Assembly (NCBI RefSeq): GCF_002879535.1
Contig: NZ_PNOT02000219.1
Span: forward strand, 62,001 to 126,000
Length of the DNA stretch: 64,000 bases
Direction: 5' to 3'
Source of the DNA: Mesorhizobium intechi
GTDB taxonomy: Bacteria > Pseudomonadota > Alphaproteobacteria > Rhizobiales > Rhizobiaceae
The translations under genes were made by a program, and so were the position numbers. This document shows, in pieces, positions 15,006 through 24,777 of this stretch; the first letter of the stretch is position 1; each line of letters opens with the position of its first letter. A model generated the notes under the pieces. That model searched no databases. It worked only from the letters and a program-made list of their open reading frames with translations, and was not told the DNA's origin.

Positions 15006-16215
15006 GACCCCTCCGCATAGGCGTCACGTTAGCGCCGCCCTTGGCGGTCGAAACATAGGCCGCCCAAGCGTCCATCATTTTCTTACGCTTCGCGATCGCC
15101 GAGCCGCGGCGGTAAGCGTTCTCGACCTCGTCGCCAACTTTATGGGCCAGCGCCATCTCGGCGACGTCGCGCGGAAAGTTCGTCGCATCGCCGGCCCAAT
15201 CGCGGAAACTGGACCTGAATCCGTGGACAGTGAGGCCGCCCTTCTTCATTCGGCGTAGGACGGCAGTCATTGCCATGTTGGACAGCGGCCGCTTTGGGGC
15301 GACACCGGGGAAGACGTAGTTCGACAGCCGCTTGGCCTGCAGTCCCTTCAGGACCCCTAGAACGCGATCCGAGAGCGGGACAACATGTTCCCGAGCCATC
15401 TTCATTCGCGAGGCTGGAATCGTCCACAGAGCTTTGCCCAGGTCGAATTCGGACCATTCCGCGTTCAGCACTTCGCCCGATCGGGTGGCGGTCAGGATGC
15501 AGAGTTCGAGCGCCCTGGCGCCGAAGCCGTCGACACCGACGAGATCGACCATGAAGGCCGGGACGTCGGCATAGGGCATGGCCGCGTGATGGCCCTTGGC
15601 GAGCTTCTGGCGAGCCGGGAGAATATGATCGAGGTGACCTTTCCACCGGGCCGGATTCTCGCCCGAGCGCAGCCCTACGGCCTTGGCATAGTCGAGCACC
15701 TTCTCAATGCGGCCTCTCAGCCTGGAGGCGGTTTCCTGCTTCTCTGTCCATAACGGCCGAAGCGTTCGAACAATGTCGTCCGTGCTGACGTCGCCGACAG
15801 GGATCTTGCGCAGCGGCTGCGCGTACTCGGTCAACGTCATCTTCCATTGGGCTGCGTGCTTGTCATTGCGGAAGGTGTTTTCTTTCGAGATCAGCAGCTC
15901 GTCGGCGCACTCGCCAAAAGTCCTGAGCTTCACCGTCCGGCGACGGTGAGCCATTTCCTTTCGAGGATCGCCGCCGTTCTTGACGATCTCGCGCGCCTCG
16001 TCGGCGCGGCGCCTGGCATCAGCTAAGCTGATCTTGCCCGACTCATTGCCGTAAGAGCCGAGCCCGATCTCGCGGCGCATGCCTTGGCGAATGTAGATGA
16101 AGACCCAACTGCGCGTGCCAGCCTTGTTGACATAGAGCCACAGGCCATCGCCGTCGCCATGCCGACCGGCAGACAGACCCTTGATCTGCGTATCACGAAG
16201 TTTATGCCGCGCCAT
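14995..16215 (-). CDS. P4-type tyrosine integrase
   Basis: This 406-residue site-specific recombinase has an N-terminal DUF4102 arm-binding domain (about 1-90), a core-binding domain, and the catalytic set R245 (ATRSGE), H331-x-x-R334 (HGFRSSFRDW), H358 and nucleophile Y368 (VENAYRR). It integrates or excises the element by strand exchange at att sites. P4-type integrases usually target tRNA 3' ends, but no complete tRNA adjoins it here. A tRNA-Ser-like 3' end sits at 16358-16371. Confidence 0.92.
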   Translation of the reverse strand: MARHKLRDTQIKGLSAGRHGDGDGLWLYVNKAGTRSWVFIYIRQGMRREIGLGSYGNESGKISLADARRRADEAREIVKNGGDPRKEMAHRRRTVKLRTFGECADELLISKENTFRNDKHAAQWKMTLTEYAQPLRKIPVGDVSTDDIVRTLRPLWTEKQETASRLRGRIEKVLDYAKAVGLRSGENPARWKGHLDHILPARQKLAKGHHAAMPYADVPAFMVDLVGVDGFGARALELCILTATRSGEVLNAEWSEFDLGKALWTIPASRMKMAREHVVPLSDRVLGVLKGLQAKRLSNYVFPGVAPKRPLSNMAMTAVLRRMKKGGLTVHGFRSSFRDWAGDATNFPRDVAEMALAHKVGDEVENAYRRGSAIAKRKKMMDAWAAYVSTAKGGANVTPMRRGHER

Positions 16216-16357
16216 TTTTTCCTAACGGCTTTCCTAAGCATGGAGCTTGTCAGCAAAGTCATTAACGTGCAATATGTTCACGGGAATACGCTTCGGGATT
16301 AGGAAAATCAAGCGCCTGCCTGACGGTAAAGTCAGCAATTTCAATGCACTGGCGGTC

Positions 16358-16371
16358 TCCCTCTCCGCCAT
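16358..16371 (+). other. tRNA-Ser 3'-end-like fragment, possible att core
   Basis: CTCCCTCTCCGCCA matches the 3' end (acceptor arm plus CCA) typical of rhizobial tRNA-Ser genes and lies 143 bases upstream of the integrase start. Fragments like this mark att sites when an element uses a tRNA gene. The T-arm is not recognisable, and the segment also forms a 6-bp inverted repeat (TGGCGG / CCGCCA), so coincidence is possible. Confidence 0.3.
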
Positions 16372-16404
16372 CGCTTTCCAATAACTATGTGATTTACAAC
16401 GATT

Positions 16405-16449
16405 TTTCGTATAGGCAGTTCTCTTTTGGTACAAAGAGGCTATACGAAA
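16405..16449. other. nested inverted repeats, recombinase core-site-like
   Basis: TTTCGTATAG (16405-16414) pairs with CTATACGAAA (16440-16449). Inside, CTCTTT (16421-16426) and AAAGAG (16433-16438) flank a 6-base spacer, the spacing of a tyrosine-recombinase crossover site. It abuts an integrase remnant, so it may be the old att core of an earlier element, or a hairpin regulating that gene. Confidence 0.4.
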
Positions 16450-16450
16450 G

Positions 16451-16744
16451 GTTACGATTCAGGGCTTCACGGCCCGCTATCTCTATATCCGGGGCGATGG
16501 CAATTATGTCTATCGCCGGATCATCCCTCCCGACTATCGAATTCTGGCCAACGGGAAGCGAGAATTCAAGGAATCGCTCAGGACTAAGAAGCACACGGAT
16601 GCGATCACCCGATATGGTGAGACGCACGGCAAATACGAAGCCATCTTCGATCAGCTCAAGACACGCATCGCTCTCACTGATCAGCCGAGACTAAAGAGCC
16701 TTCGAAAGGAAAGACATTCCCTTCTACAAATTCAGTTTCCCTAA
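16451..16744 (+). pseudogene. N-terminal remnant of a DUF6538-type integrase
   Basis: The frame reads GNYVYRRIIPPDYRILANGK, then KESLRTKKHTDAITRYGETH, the usual N-terminal arm of long tyrosine recombinases with a DUF6538-like start. It stops at TAA 16742 after about 97 codons, far short of the 400 or more expected, and has no ATG or GTG after the upstream in-frame TAG. No catalytic part remains. It marks an older integration event at the right flank of the prophage. Confidence 0.6.
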
Positions 16745-16935
16745 CTGCCTACTACCAGGGACACCTCTATCTCGTGGCTATGCAAGTTCAGCGAGGACTA
16801 AGGGCCGCTTATGATTCCAGATCACCAGTTCGGAACGGCCCGGTCTCTGTCCGTCTGTGAGACGTTACGCTTGCGGTACCCGATCAGCCGAGTGCTGGAG
16901 GGCGAATACTCCCGGCGCTGACATCTAGGTTGTCG

Positions 16936-17964
16936 CTACTCGATCCCAGCACTGCGTTTGCAGTAGGCTGCTAAGAAATTCCGCGCGACTATATCTGCTC
17001 GGCAGAACTGTTCGACGGTAGGGCCATTGGCCAACCACTCTTTGTATGCCTCCGGTTTGTCCCTGCCAGGGTGACTGAGATTGCTTGAACGAAACCGATA
17101 TAGATCTACGGCCTGATCCTTCAAATTATCGGGCACTCGTAGCACAGAGGCAACCGTGGCGATCGAAGGCAGCATGTTGATGAGCCCGATTCTTCGGAGT
17201 TCTGTTGATGCTTCACGAATCGCTTCTGGCTTGTTCGCCCGCTTTGAGAGCGTCTCGGCGAACTCCGCAGCGAATTCCCGCTCCTCAAGACGAATACTGT
17301 CCCCGCGTTCCCGGCGTATCGAGGTCATCACGCCAGTGACTATCGCTTCAACGCAGAGGACGTAATGCTGAAGGATCGAACGCTGTAGCGGTTTCGCGCC
17401 AGCGGTATTTTGCAGTTGCCATGCCGTCAGCAGATGGACGTATGCGTTTTCGGCTACCGAATCATTCTCGGTGATCGAGAAAAGTGCCCTGACCTCGGTC
17501 AAATCACTTTCGAACAAGGCATCCGGCTCATAGAACATCGCGATCCTAGCAGGCTGCGACCAAGCGGTAAGTTCTTGTTGCTCGCCCGCGCGCCGAAGCC
17601 TGCGGAGTTCAGCATGATAACGCCTACCAGGGATCGAGAGACTCAGTGACAGAAGCAGTCTGTCAGCGATGCGCTGTGCAATGTCGGACGCTTCATCGGC
17701 GTTCGCCGCCTCGACGTCGATCTGAAGGCGGTGACGGCTTTGCACCTCATCCCGTGGAGGGTAGGCAATGACTTGGGAATCGAGCGACGCATCCATCTTG
17801 ATGACGGGCACCCGTTTCTTTTTCGCGTCCTGAAAATCGATCTCAGACAACGGTACAAGGAAAATGCGATTCGTAAATCTAAGCTCACTAGGAGGCAGCT
17901 TGGGCCCTGTTACGAGCCACCACGTTTGCCATTGTTCTATGTCCTTTAATGGTTGATGTTTCAA
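16936..17964 (-). CDS. hypothetical protein with HEPN-like C-terminus
   Basis: A 342-residue soluble protein starting at TTG 17964. Near the C-terminus, YRFRSSNLSH has the RX4-6H signature of HEPN RNases (R292, H298), set in a mainly helical region with the preceding alpha-helical stretch. The N-terminal half is unassigned. HEPN domains occur in toxin-antitoxin, abortive infection and RNA-processing proteins. The accessory context fits a defence or stress role, but no partner such as a nucleotidyltransferase is adjacent. The call is inferred from a short motif. Confidence 0.45.
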   Translation of the reverse strand: MKHQPLKDIEQWQTWWLVTGPKLPPSELRFTNRIFLVPLSEIDFQDAKKKRVPVIKMDASLDSQVIAYPPRDEVQSRHRLQIDVEAANADEASDIAQRIADRLLLSLSLSIPGRRYHAELRRLRRAGEQQELTAWSQPARIAMFYEPDALFESDLTEVRALFSITENDSVAENAYVHLLTAWQLQNTAGAKPLQRSILQHYVLCVEAIVTGVMTSIRRERGDSIRLEEREFAAEFAETLSKRANKPEAIREASTELRRIGLINMLPSIATVASVLRVPDNLKDQAVDLYRFRSSNLSHPGRDKPEAYKEWLANGPTVEQFCRADIVARNFLAAYCKRSAGIE

Positions 17965-18364
17965 CGCTGCCCCGTCAGTGTAGTTCGTTAGTTACAGTGT
18001 TGGATTTTTGAAACGCCATATCGCCATCTGGCGTTACCCGCTACGATGACGACCATGTCCTGACCATTAACCCACAACTCAATGCCGAAGATTACCCACG
18101 TCTCGCCTCTGCCATCCTTATTTCCACTTCCTCGCAGACGTCATCGTGACGGGTTCGAGCAAATTTGGATCCTTACGGTAAAAGCTAAAAATATCGTCCC
18201 GGTACTAGGCATTAATATTCACTTGACCCTGTGGTGGCCCCCCTTAACCCGACGCTTCTTGCATCCAAGACAATCGGGAACGATGGCCAGCCCGAGGCAC
18301 CTCGACTCATTGATCGCCAACGATTGACGGTGACGCTGCCCGCCTCCCATTACCAGGCGGGCCT
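17965..18364. other. intergenic stretch, no clear gene
   Basis: About 400 bases of lower GC. The only structure seen is a 7-bp hairpin AACGCCA (18012-18018) / TGGCGTT (18029-18035). Short rightward frames lack ribosome sites and gene-like composition. Confidence 0.5.
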
Positions 18365-18598
18365 CTACTCCGCTGCTTGCACAGTGTCTGCCAAGGCCTT
18401 TCGAACTTCTTCGGGTAGCAATCCCAGCTTGTCAAAGAAGCTTCGATTTCTCATTTCCGCGTCTCTGAACACCTTCGCATAACTGAGCACCCGAATAGCC
18501 GCCCGGTGCGGGGTCGAAAACCCATAATACCCCATCCCATCAGGCGTAGGCGTCTGAGCAATGCTTCGTTCGAACTTTTTGCGCGCTGTCTCGGTCAT
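18365..18598 (-). CDS. small hypothetical protein
   Basis: A 77-residue, helical, charged protein (MTETARKKFERSIAQTPTPDGMGYYGFSTPHRAAIRV...). Its ATG overlaps the TGA of the GHKL fragment upstream, so it was probably part of an operon with it. No family is recognised. Confidence 0.45.
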   Translation of the reverse strand: MTETARKKFERSIAQTPTPDGMGYYGFSTPHRAAIRVLSYAKVFRDAEMRNRSFFDKLGLLPEEVRKALADTVQAAE

Positions 18599-18798
18599 GT
18601 CGCATGCCGGAGAGATTTGTCCGCGTTGAATTCAACCAAGATACTGATGACCCCACGCTTGGTGAATGCAGCTCGACCGAAGCGCTCTTCAGCAGCTTGA
18701 GTTGCGTTACTTACCGCCTCGTAGATTGATTAAAGCAACGCGGTTTTTCCGTCCGGCAATCGCATATTGCCGATGCGGCCCAAGACATCAAATTTCAT
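18595..18798 (-). pseudogene. remnant of a GHKL-type ATPase
   Basis: From ATG 18798 the frame reads MKFDVLGRIGNMRLPDGKTALL, then TAA at 18730-18732, then SIYEAVSNATQAAEERFG. The N-box-like EAVSNA and following helix are typical of GHKL (Hsp90/histidine-kinase-like) ATP-binding proteins found in many accessory and defence loci. The internal stop and the early end at 18595 make it a broken N-terminal fragment. The G boxes are missing. Confidence 0.55.
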
Positions 18799-19051
18799 GT
18801 TCTCCTCCGTTTTCAACAATGGGCCACATCCCACCAGCGTGAGTCAAATAGGCCGCAACATATCGGAGATAGCTAATGGAAGTTCGTTGCCGCTAGCTAA
18901 CTTCACTGCTCTTCATTTCAGCGTCTGACGGACGCAGGATGGAGAACGGTGAGGATCGGCGAGATGACCGGCATCAGGCAAAGATGCCATCGCGCACTGC
19001 GCGAGTGCTCGCGGCGTGATAATTCGGCCAGTTGCTTGATGGCGTGCTGTT

Positions 19052-19315
19052 TCAATGGATCTGTACGCCAAGCCGCTCGTTCTTCCTCCATCGCACCACG
19101 GCACGATATTCGACACCATCGGCGGGAACGTGCAGGACGAACCGCTCGGGAACAACCACGCCCGGCTCCACCCGCAGCTCCGCACCATGAGCGTGTTGAT
19201 TTCTGACGGAGCAAGCGATTGTCATATTCTCGGTGATAATGGTTCCATCCTTTAGAACGACCGACCGGGGAAGTGAGCGTCGTTCAATTGGCGGATCATC
19301 GGGCTTGCCGCTCAT
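19052..19315 (-). CDS. PilZ-domain protein
   Basis: An 87-residue protein starting MSGKPDDPPIERRSLPRSVV. The pattern RR-x3-R at the N-terminus, then CSVRNQHAHGAEL and VVRWRKNERLGVQI, matches a single PilZ domain, which binds cyclic di-GMP and controls motility or surface polymers. The Asn-x-Ser-type second motif is weak (NQHAHGA), so binding should be tested. ATG 19315 was chosen because AGGAGGA sits just upstream. It is isolated, with no operon partner. Confidence 0.6.
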   Translation of the reverse strand: MSGKPDDPPIERRSLPRSVVLKDGTIITENMTIACSVRNQHAHGAELRVEPGVVVPERFVLHVPADGVEYRAVVRWRKNERLGVQIH

Positions 19316-19724
19316 CTCATCCTCCCGAAACCTTGTGTCGATAAACGCATAGACCGACCGAGACAATCGCAGGTAAATTAGCATACACTAAAATGGTTCC
19401 GAAACGTTTATTGCCACGCAAGGTCGAGCGGTTGCGGCGACGGTATCAGGTCCAGGCCCGGCAACGGCACGGCGGCGACCTTCCTCAAGGATACGGTCTT
19501 GCTCGGCATCGAGATGCCGCCGCCCGACAGGCAAAAAGAGCCCGCCCGGAATGGGGACCAAGGCGGGCCAAAGGTGGCTAGGGATCATCCCAGCTTAGGT
19601 CAACGAGCGGCGGAAGGGTTGGTTGCTTTGCTCAACTCGTCAAAGCACCACGCCGGTTTGTGCGGCGGCCGATAATTCCAGTCGCGGTCGCGCTCCGCTG
19701 GTTTGCCGGATGTCGTGTGGGTTT
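19316..19724. other. intergenic region before recQ 3' end
   Basis: About 400 bases with no convincing gene. Short frames in both directions are antisense-like or lack ribosome sites. The minus-strand terminator of recQ lies at 19532-19568. Confidence 0.5.
19532..19568 (-). terminator. intrinsic terminator of recQ
   Basis: Read on the minus strand, GCCCGCC (19568-19562) and GGCGGGC (19546-19540) form a 7-bp GC stem with a 15-base loop followed by TCTTTTTG. That is a typical rho-independent terminator about 150 bases past the recQ stop. Confidence 0.65.
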
Positions 19725-21560
<1,836 letters not shown>

Positions 21561-21814
21561 CAGGCGGACACCGGACGGGAAGCGATTTTTCGGGGATGGG
21601 AGAGGATGTGGGAATCGATCAAGATGCTCTCCGCGTGATGCTTCGGAGTAGCGCAGCTGCCCTCGGAACACAACCGGAACAGTCATCCATGTCGACGGCG
21701 CACGACTGGCCGTGATTGGCGAAGGCTCACCTTCCCCTGCGACACCCGCACCCCTGCTGGATTCCTTCACGTGCCAGGATGTAAGCTCGGCCAGGCAAGC
21801 CAAGGGAGGGCGCG

Positions 21815-23236
21815 ATGCTGCAGGTGAGAGAGGATGTCCTCGGCGAACGGTTCAAGCTACAGCGCGCCGCCTTCGAGCAGCAGCCCTTTCCGGATCCAGG
21901 CGTTCGGAAAGACCGCCTGCAGCGCTTGCTGGCGCTGACCGAGCGGCATGAGATGGACATTTGCGCCGCGATCGACGCGGACTTTGGCGGCCGCTCGGCG
22001 CATGAGACGCGGCTCGCCGAACTGTTTGTCGTGCGTGCCGGCATCCGCCACACGCTGTCTCATCTGAAGGGCTGGATGCGCGAGCGTCGTGTCGCCACCA
22101 CCTTGCCGTTCCTGCCGGGCCGCAATCGCCTCATACCGCAGCCGCTGGGCGTGGTCGGCATCGTCTCGCCGTGGAATTACCCTTTCCAGCTTGCCGTCGC
22201 GCCGGTCACGGCAGCGCTCGCCGCCGGCAACCGTGTTCTGGTCAAGCCGTCCGAACTGACGCCGGCCTTCTCGGCGCTGCTCGCCAAGCTGGCCGGCGAA
22301 CATTTTTCGCCCGACGAATTGAGCGTCATCACCGGCGATGCCGAGATGGGCAAGGCCTTCGTGTCGATGCCGTTCGATCATCTGCTGTTCACCGGCTCGA
22401 CCGCGGTCGGCCGCCAGGTCGCGATCGCCGCTGCCGCCAATCTGACCCCGGTCACGCTGGAACTCGGCGGCAAGTCGCCGGCGATCTTCGATCCTTCCTG
22501 CGATCTCGATGCGGCAACAGCCAGCATCGCCTACGGCAAGCTGCTCAATGCCGGGCAGACTTGCATCGCGCCGGACTATCTGCTGGTGCCCAAGGGGCAG
22601 GCAGCCGCGGTCGTCACCAAACTCGCTGCCGCGGCGGCGCGGCTCTACCCGACGCTGCGCGACAACCCCGACTACACCGCAATCATCAGCGACCGGCATT
22701 TTCAGCGCCTGCGCGCCATGATCGCGGAAGCCCGCGATGCCGGTGCCAATGTCGTCGAAATCAACCCGGCCGGCGAGGAATTCAGCGCCACGAGCCGCAA
22801 GCTCTTGCCGACCCTGGTCACCAATGCCGGCCCGGATTTGCGGCTGATGCGCGAGGAGATTTTCGGCCCGGTGCTGCCGATCGTCGAATATGCCACCGTC
22901 GACGAGGCGATCAGCCATGTGAACCAGGCCGAGCGGCCGCTGGCGCTCTACTGGTTCGGCAACGACAGCGGCAACCGCCGGCGCATCCTGCGCGAGACCG
23001 TCGCCGGCGGCGTCACCATCAACGACTGCATGCTGCATCTGGTGCAGGAGAACCAGCCTTTCGGCGGCGTCGGCGCCAGCGGCATCGGCGCCTATCACGG
23101 CGAATGGGGGTTCCGCACCTTCAGCAAGGAGAAGCCGGTTTTCCTGCAGTCGCGCCTGAGCGCCGGCGCCCTGCTGCGCCCGCCCTACGGCAAGACGTTC
23201 GAGCGGATTTTCAGCCTGCTCCGGCACATCACCTGA
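21815..23236 (+). CDS. coniferyl-aldehyde-dehydrogenase-like aldehyde dehydrogenase
   Basis: This 473-residue NAD(P)-dependent aldehyde dehydrogenase has the usual signatures: IVSPWNYPFQL (nucleotide-site helix), LELGGKSPAIF (catalytic Glu) and NAGQTCIAPDYL (catalytic Cys), then MREEIFGPVLP. The PDY after the cysteine and the long N-terminal helical region resemble the coniferyl aldehyde dehydrogenase subgroup, which oxidises aromatic or long-chain aldehydes. GGGAGGG lies 6 bases before ATG. A hairpin terminator follows at 23352. Substrate is not fixed by sequence. Confidence 0.85.
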   Translation: MLQVREDVLGERFKLQRAAFEQQPFPDPGVRKDRLQRLLALTERHEMDICAAIDADFGGRSAHETRLAELFVVRAGIRHTLSHLKGWMRERRVATTLPFLPGRNRLIPQPLGVVGIVSPWNYPFQLAVAPVTAALAAGNRVLVKPSELTPAFSALLAKLAGEHFSPDELSVITGDAEMGKAFVSMPFDHLLFTGSTAVGRQVAIAAAANLTPVTLELGGKSPAIFDPSCDLDAATASIAYGKLLNAGQTCIAPDYLLVPKGQAAAVVTKLAAAAARLYPTLRDNPDYTAIISDRHFQRLRAMIAEARDAGANVVEINPAGEEFSATSRKLLPTLVTNAGPDLRLMREEIFGPVLPIVEYATVDEAISHVNQAERPLALYWFGNDSGNRRRILRETVAGGVTINDCMLHLVQENQPFGGVGASGIGAYHGEWGFRTFSKEKPVFLQSRLSAGALLRPPYGKTFERIFSLLRHIT

Positions 23237-23351
23237 CCACAGGCAGCCGTCGGTTGTACGGCGCATTAAGCTTATCTTCACCACGATGCGGCAGGCTTCA
23301 CATCCTGCGGTCATGTCTTGAGTACCGCGGCGCCACAAGCGCCCAGGCAAC

Positions 23352-23379
23352 AACCCGCGCCTCTTTCGGGGCGCGGGTT
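23352..23379 (+). terminator. GC-rich hairpin after the aldehyde dehydrogenase
   Basis: AACCCGCGCC (23352-23361) pairs perfectly with GGCGCGGGTT (23370-23379) across an 8-base loop. A U-tract is not immediately downstream, so it may act with help from Rho or as a 3' stabiliser. Confidence 0.45.
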
Positions 23380-23433
23380 ATGCGCCCGCACTCGATCTCC
23401 CTATTTTTTGGCCAGGCGAAATCCTCGGCTAAG

Positions 23434-23477
23434 GCAGGATGCCGAAGAGTGCGAAGCGGTTTGGGACGACATCATGC
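23434..23477. repeat. dispersed imperfect palindrome, copy A
   Basis: Arms GCAGGATG (23434-23441) and CATCATGC (23470-23477) surround a core AGTGCGAAGCGGTTT. The core AGTGYG-N3-CGGTTT is shared with copies at 23847, 34828 and 62803. The copy overlaps the 3' end of the cupin gene (stop at 23472), so it contributes its last residues. Confidence 0.5.
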
Positions 23478-23831
23478 GCTATCCGTTTGATTTGAAGCAA
23501 GAAAATCGGCACGGTGCGGCGTAAAGCCGTCGACCAGCCGTCCCGCTTCCAGCGCCTTGACGCCATGCACCAGACCCGACGGCACGATGAAGCTGCCGCC
23601 GGCCTCGAGAATTTCCGTGCGCCCGTCGATGGTCACCTCGAAACGGCCCTCGGCGACGTAGCTCGACTGGACATGCGGGTGCGAATGCAGGGCGCCGACG
23701 CCGCCCTTGTCGAAGCCGAATTCGACCAGCATCAGTTCGTCGGTATGCAGGAGAACACGACGCCTGTTGCCATCCGGCGTCGGCATCCAGGTCCCCTCAT
23801 CGGCATGCGCGAAGATCTTGGGCTCCGTCAT
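23472..23831 (-). CDS. cupin-domain protein of the hexuronate locus
   Basis: A 119-residue single-cupin protein. The metal-site pattern is ALHSHPHVQSSYVAEG (His-x-His and later Glu) and GLVHGV (distal His). Such cupins assist sugar-acid catabolism, sometimes as 5-keto-4-deoxyuronate-type isomerases or sensors. Its place after a kduD-like gene supports this. ATG 23831 gives MTEPKIFAHAD, with AAGGAG six bases upstream. The ATG at 23837 abuts the Shine-Dalgarno and is less likely. The last codons fall in repeat copy A. Confidence 0.7.
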   Translation of the reverse strand: MTEPKIFAHADEGTWMPTPDGNRRRVLLHTDELMLVEFGFDKGGVGALHSHPHVQSSYVAEGRFEVTIDGRTEILEAGGSFIVPSGLVHGVKALEAGRLVDGFTPHRADFLASNQTDSA

Positions 23832-23846
23832 TGTCATCTCCTTGGA

Positions 23847-23890
23847 GCAATTCCAGGAAAAGCGTGAAACGGTTTTCCGTCCGGAATTGC
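23847..23890. repeat. dispersed imperfect palindrome, copy B
   Basis: Arms GCAATTCC (23847-23854) and GGAATTGC (23883-23890) are perfect 8-bp inverted repeats. The core AGCGTGAAACGGTTTT matches copies A, C and D. It lies between the SDR and the cupin gene. I recognise the style as a common rhizobial intergenic palindrome but cannot give its name. Confidence 0.65.
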
Positions 23891-23943
23891 GTGAAAACAA
23901 AGAGGTAGCGCAGTTCGGCGTTTCGGCGAAACGATGAACCGCG

Positions 23944-24720
23944 CTACCACGCCAACCAGCCGCCATCCACCGGAACCGCAGCGCCATGCATATAGTCGGA
24001 AGCCCGTGCCAGCAGGAATACGGCGGCATCGCCAATGTCCGATGGCTCGCCCCAGCGCCCCGCTGGAATGCGCCCGAGAATGGCGGCGCTGCGATCGGGG
24101 TCGGCGCGCAGCGCCAGCGTGTTGTTGGTCTCGACATAGCCCGGCGCGATGGCATTGACATTGATGCCCTTGGAAGCCCATTCGCAGGCGAGCAGCCGGG
24201 TGATGCCGAGAACGCCATGTTTCGACGCGGTGTAGGAGGCAACCCGGATGCCGCCCTGGAAACTCAGCACCGAAGCAATGTTGACGATCTTGCCCCGGCG
24301 ACCGTCGGCAAGCGCGCGCCTTGCGAAGGATTGGCAGAGCAAGAAGACCGTCTTCAGATTGACGTCCATGACGTCGTCCCAGTCGGTTTCGGTCAGATCG
24401 ACGGCATCGGCGCGCCGGATGATGCCGGCATTGTTGACCAGCCCGTCGAGCGGCCCGCTTTCGTCCCAGACCCGGTCCAGCATCGGTCCGGCGGCCGCCG
24501 TGTCGGCAAGGTCGGCGCTCACCGCTTCGAACCTGGCACCGATGGCCGCGACCTTGCTCGCCGTATCGTCCATCGACGAGCGGCCGACCCCGACCACAGT
24601 GCCGCCCGCGCGCGCGATCGAGAGGACAATGCCTTGTCCGATGCCGGTGTTGGCTCCGGTGACCAGGATGCGCTTGCCGGCCAGGCTGAAGGCGGAGAGA
24701 TCGATGCCGGTACTGTTCAT
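23944..24720 (-). CDS. kduD: 2-deoxy-D-gluconate 3-dehydrogenase-like SDR
   Basis: A 258-residue short-chain dehydrogenase. The Rossmann motif GANTGIGQG lies near residues 20-28, NNAG follows, and the catalytic YTASKHG lies at about 156-162 with PGYVETNNT after it. KduD-like enzymes oxidise 2-deoxy-D-gluconate or reduce keto-deoxy sugar acids. The uxaC neighbour, 57 bases upstream and co-directional, supports a role in hexuronate breakdown. Exact substrate is inferred. Confidence 0.75.
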   Translation of the reverse strand: MNSTGIDLSAFSLAGKRILVTGANTGIGQGIVLSIARAGGTVVGVGRSSMDDTASKVAAIGARFEAVSADLADTAAAGPMLDRVWDESGPLDGLVNNAGIIRRADAVDLTETDWDDVMDVNLKTVFLLCQSFARRALADGRRGKIVNIASVLSFQGGIRVASYTASKHGVLGITRLLACEWASKGINVNAIAPGYVETNNTLALRADPDRSAAILGRIPAGRWGEPSDIGDAAVFLLARASDYMHGAAVPVDGGWLAW

Positions 24721-24777
24721 GTCAGCCTGTCACGCGTTTCCGACGGCCAGCGTCGTTGGGAGTTGGAACCGACGCCA

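Larger units (their letters stand above)
3064..16215. mobile_element. defective prophage-like element
   Basis: The element runs from a P4-type tyrosine integrase (right end) through an AlpA-type regulator, overlapping replication-type genes with an iteron array, and rightward morons, to a tail module ending at 3064. Overlapping starts and stops mark two leftward operons (14264-12206 and 8022-3064). No portal, major capsid, large terminase, tail tip or lysis genes were recognised, and the tape measure gene is frameshifted, so it is unlikely to make particles. Exact att sites were not found. The left boundary could lie further left if genes 1-3060 are morons. Confidence 0.75.
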
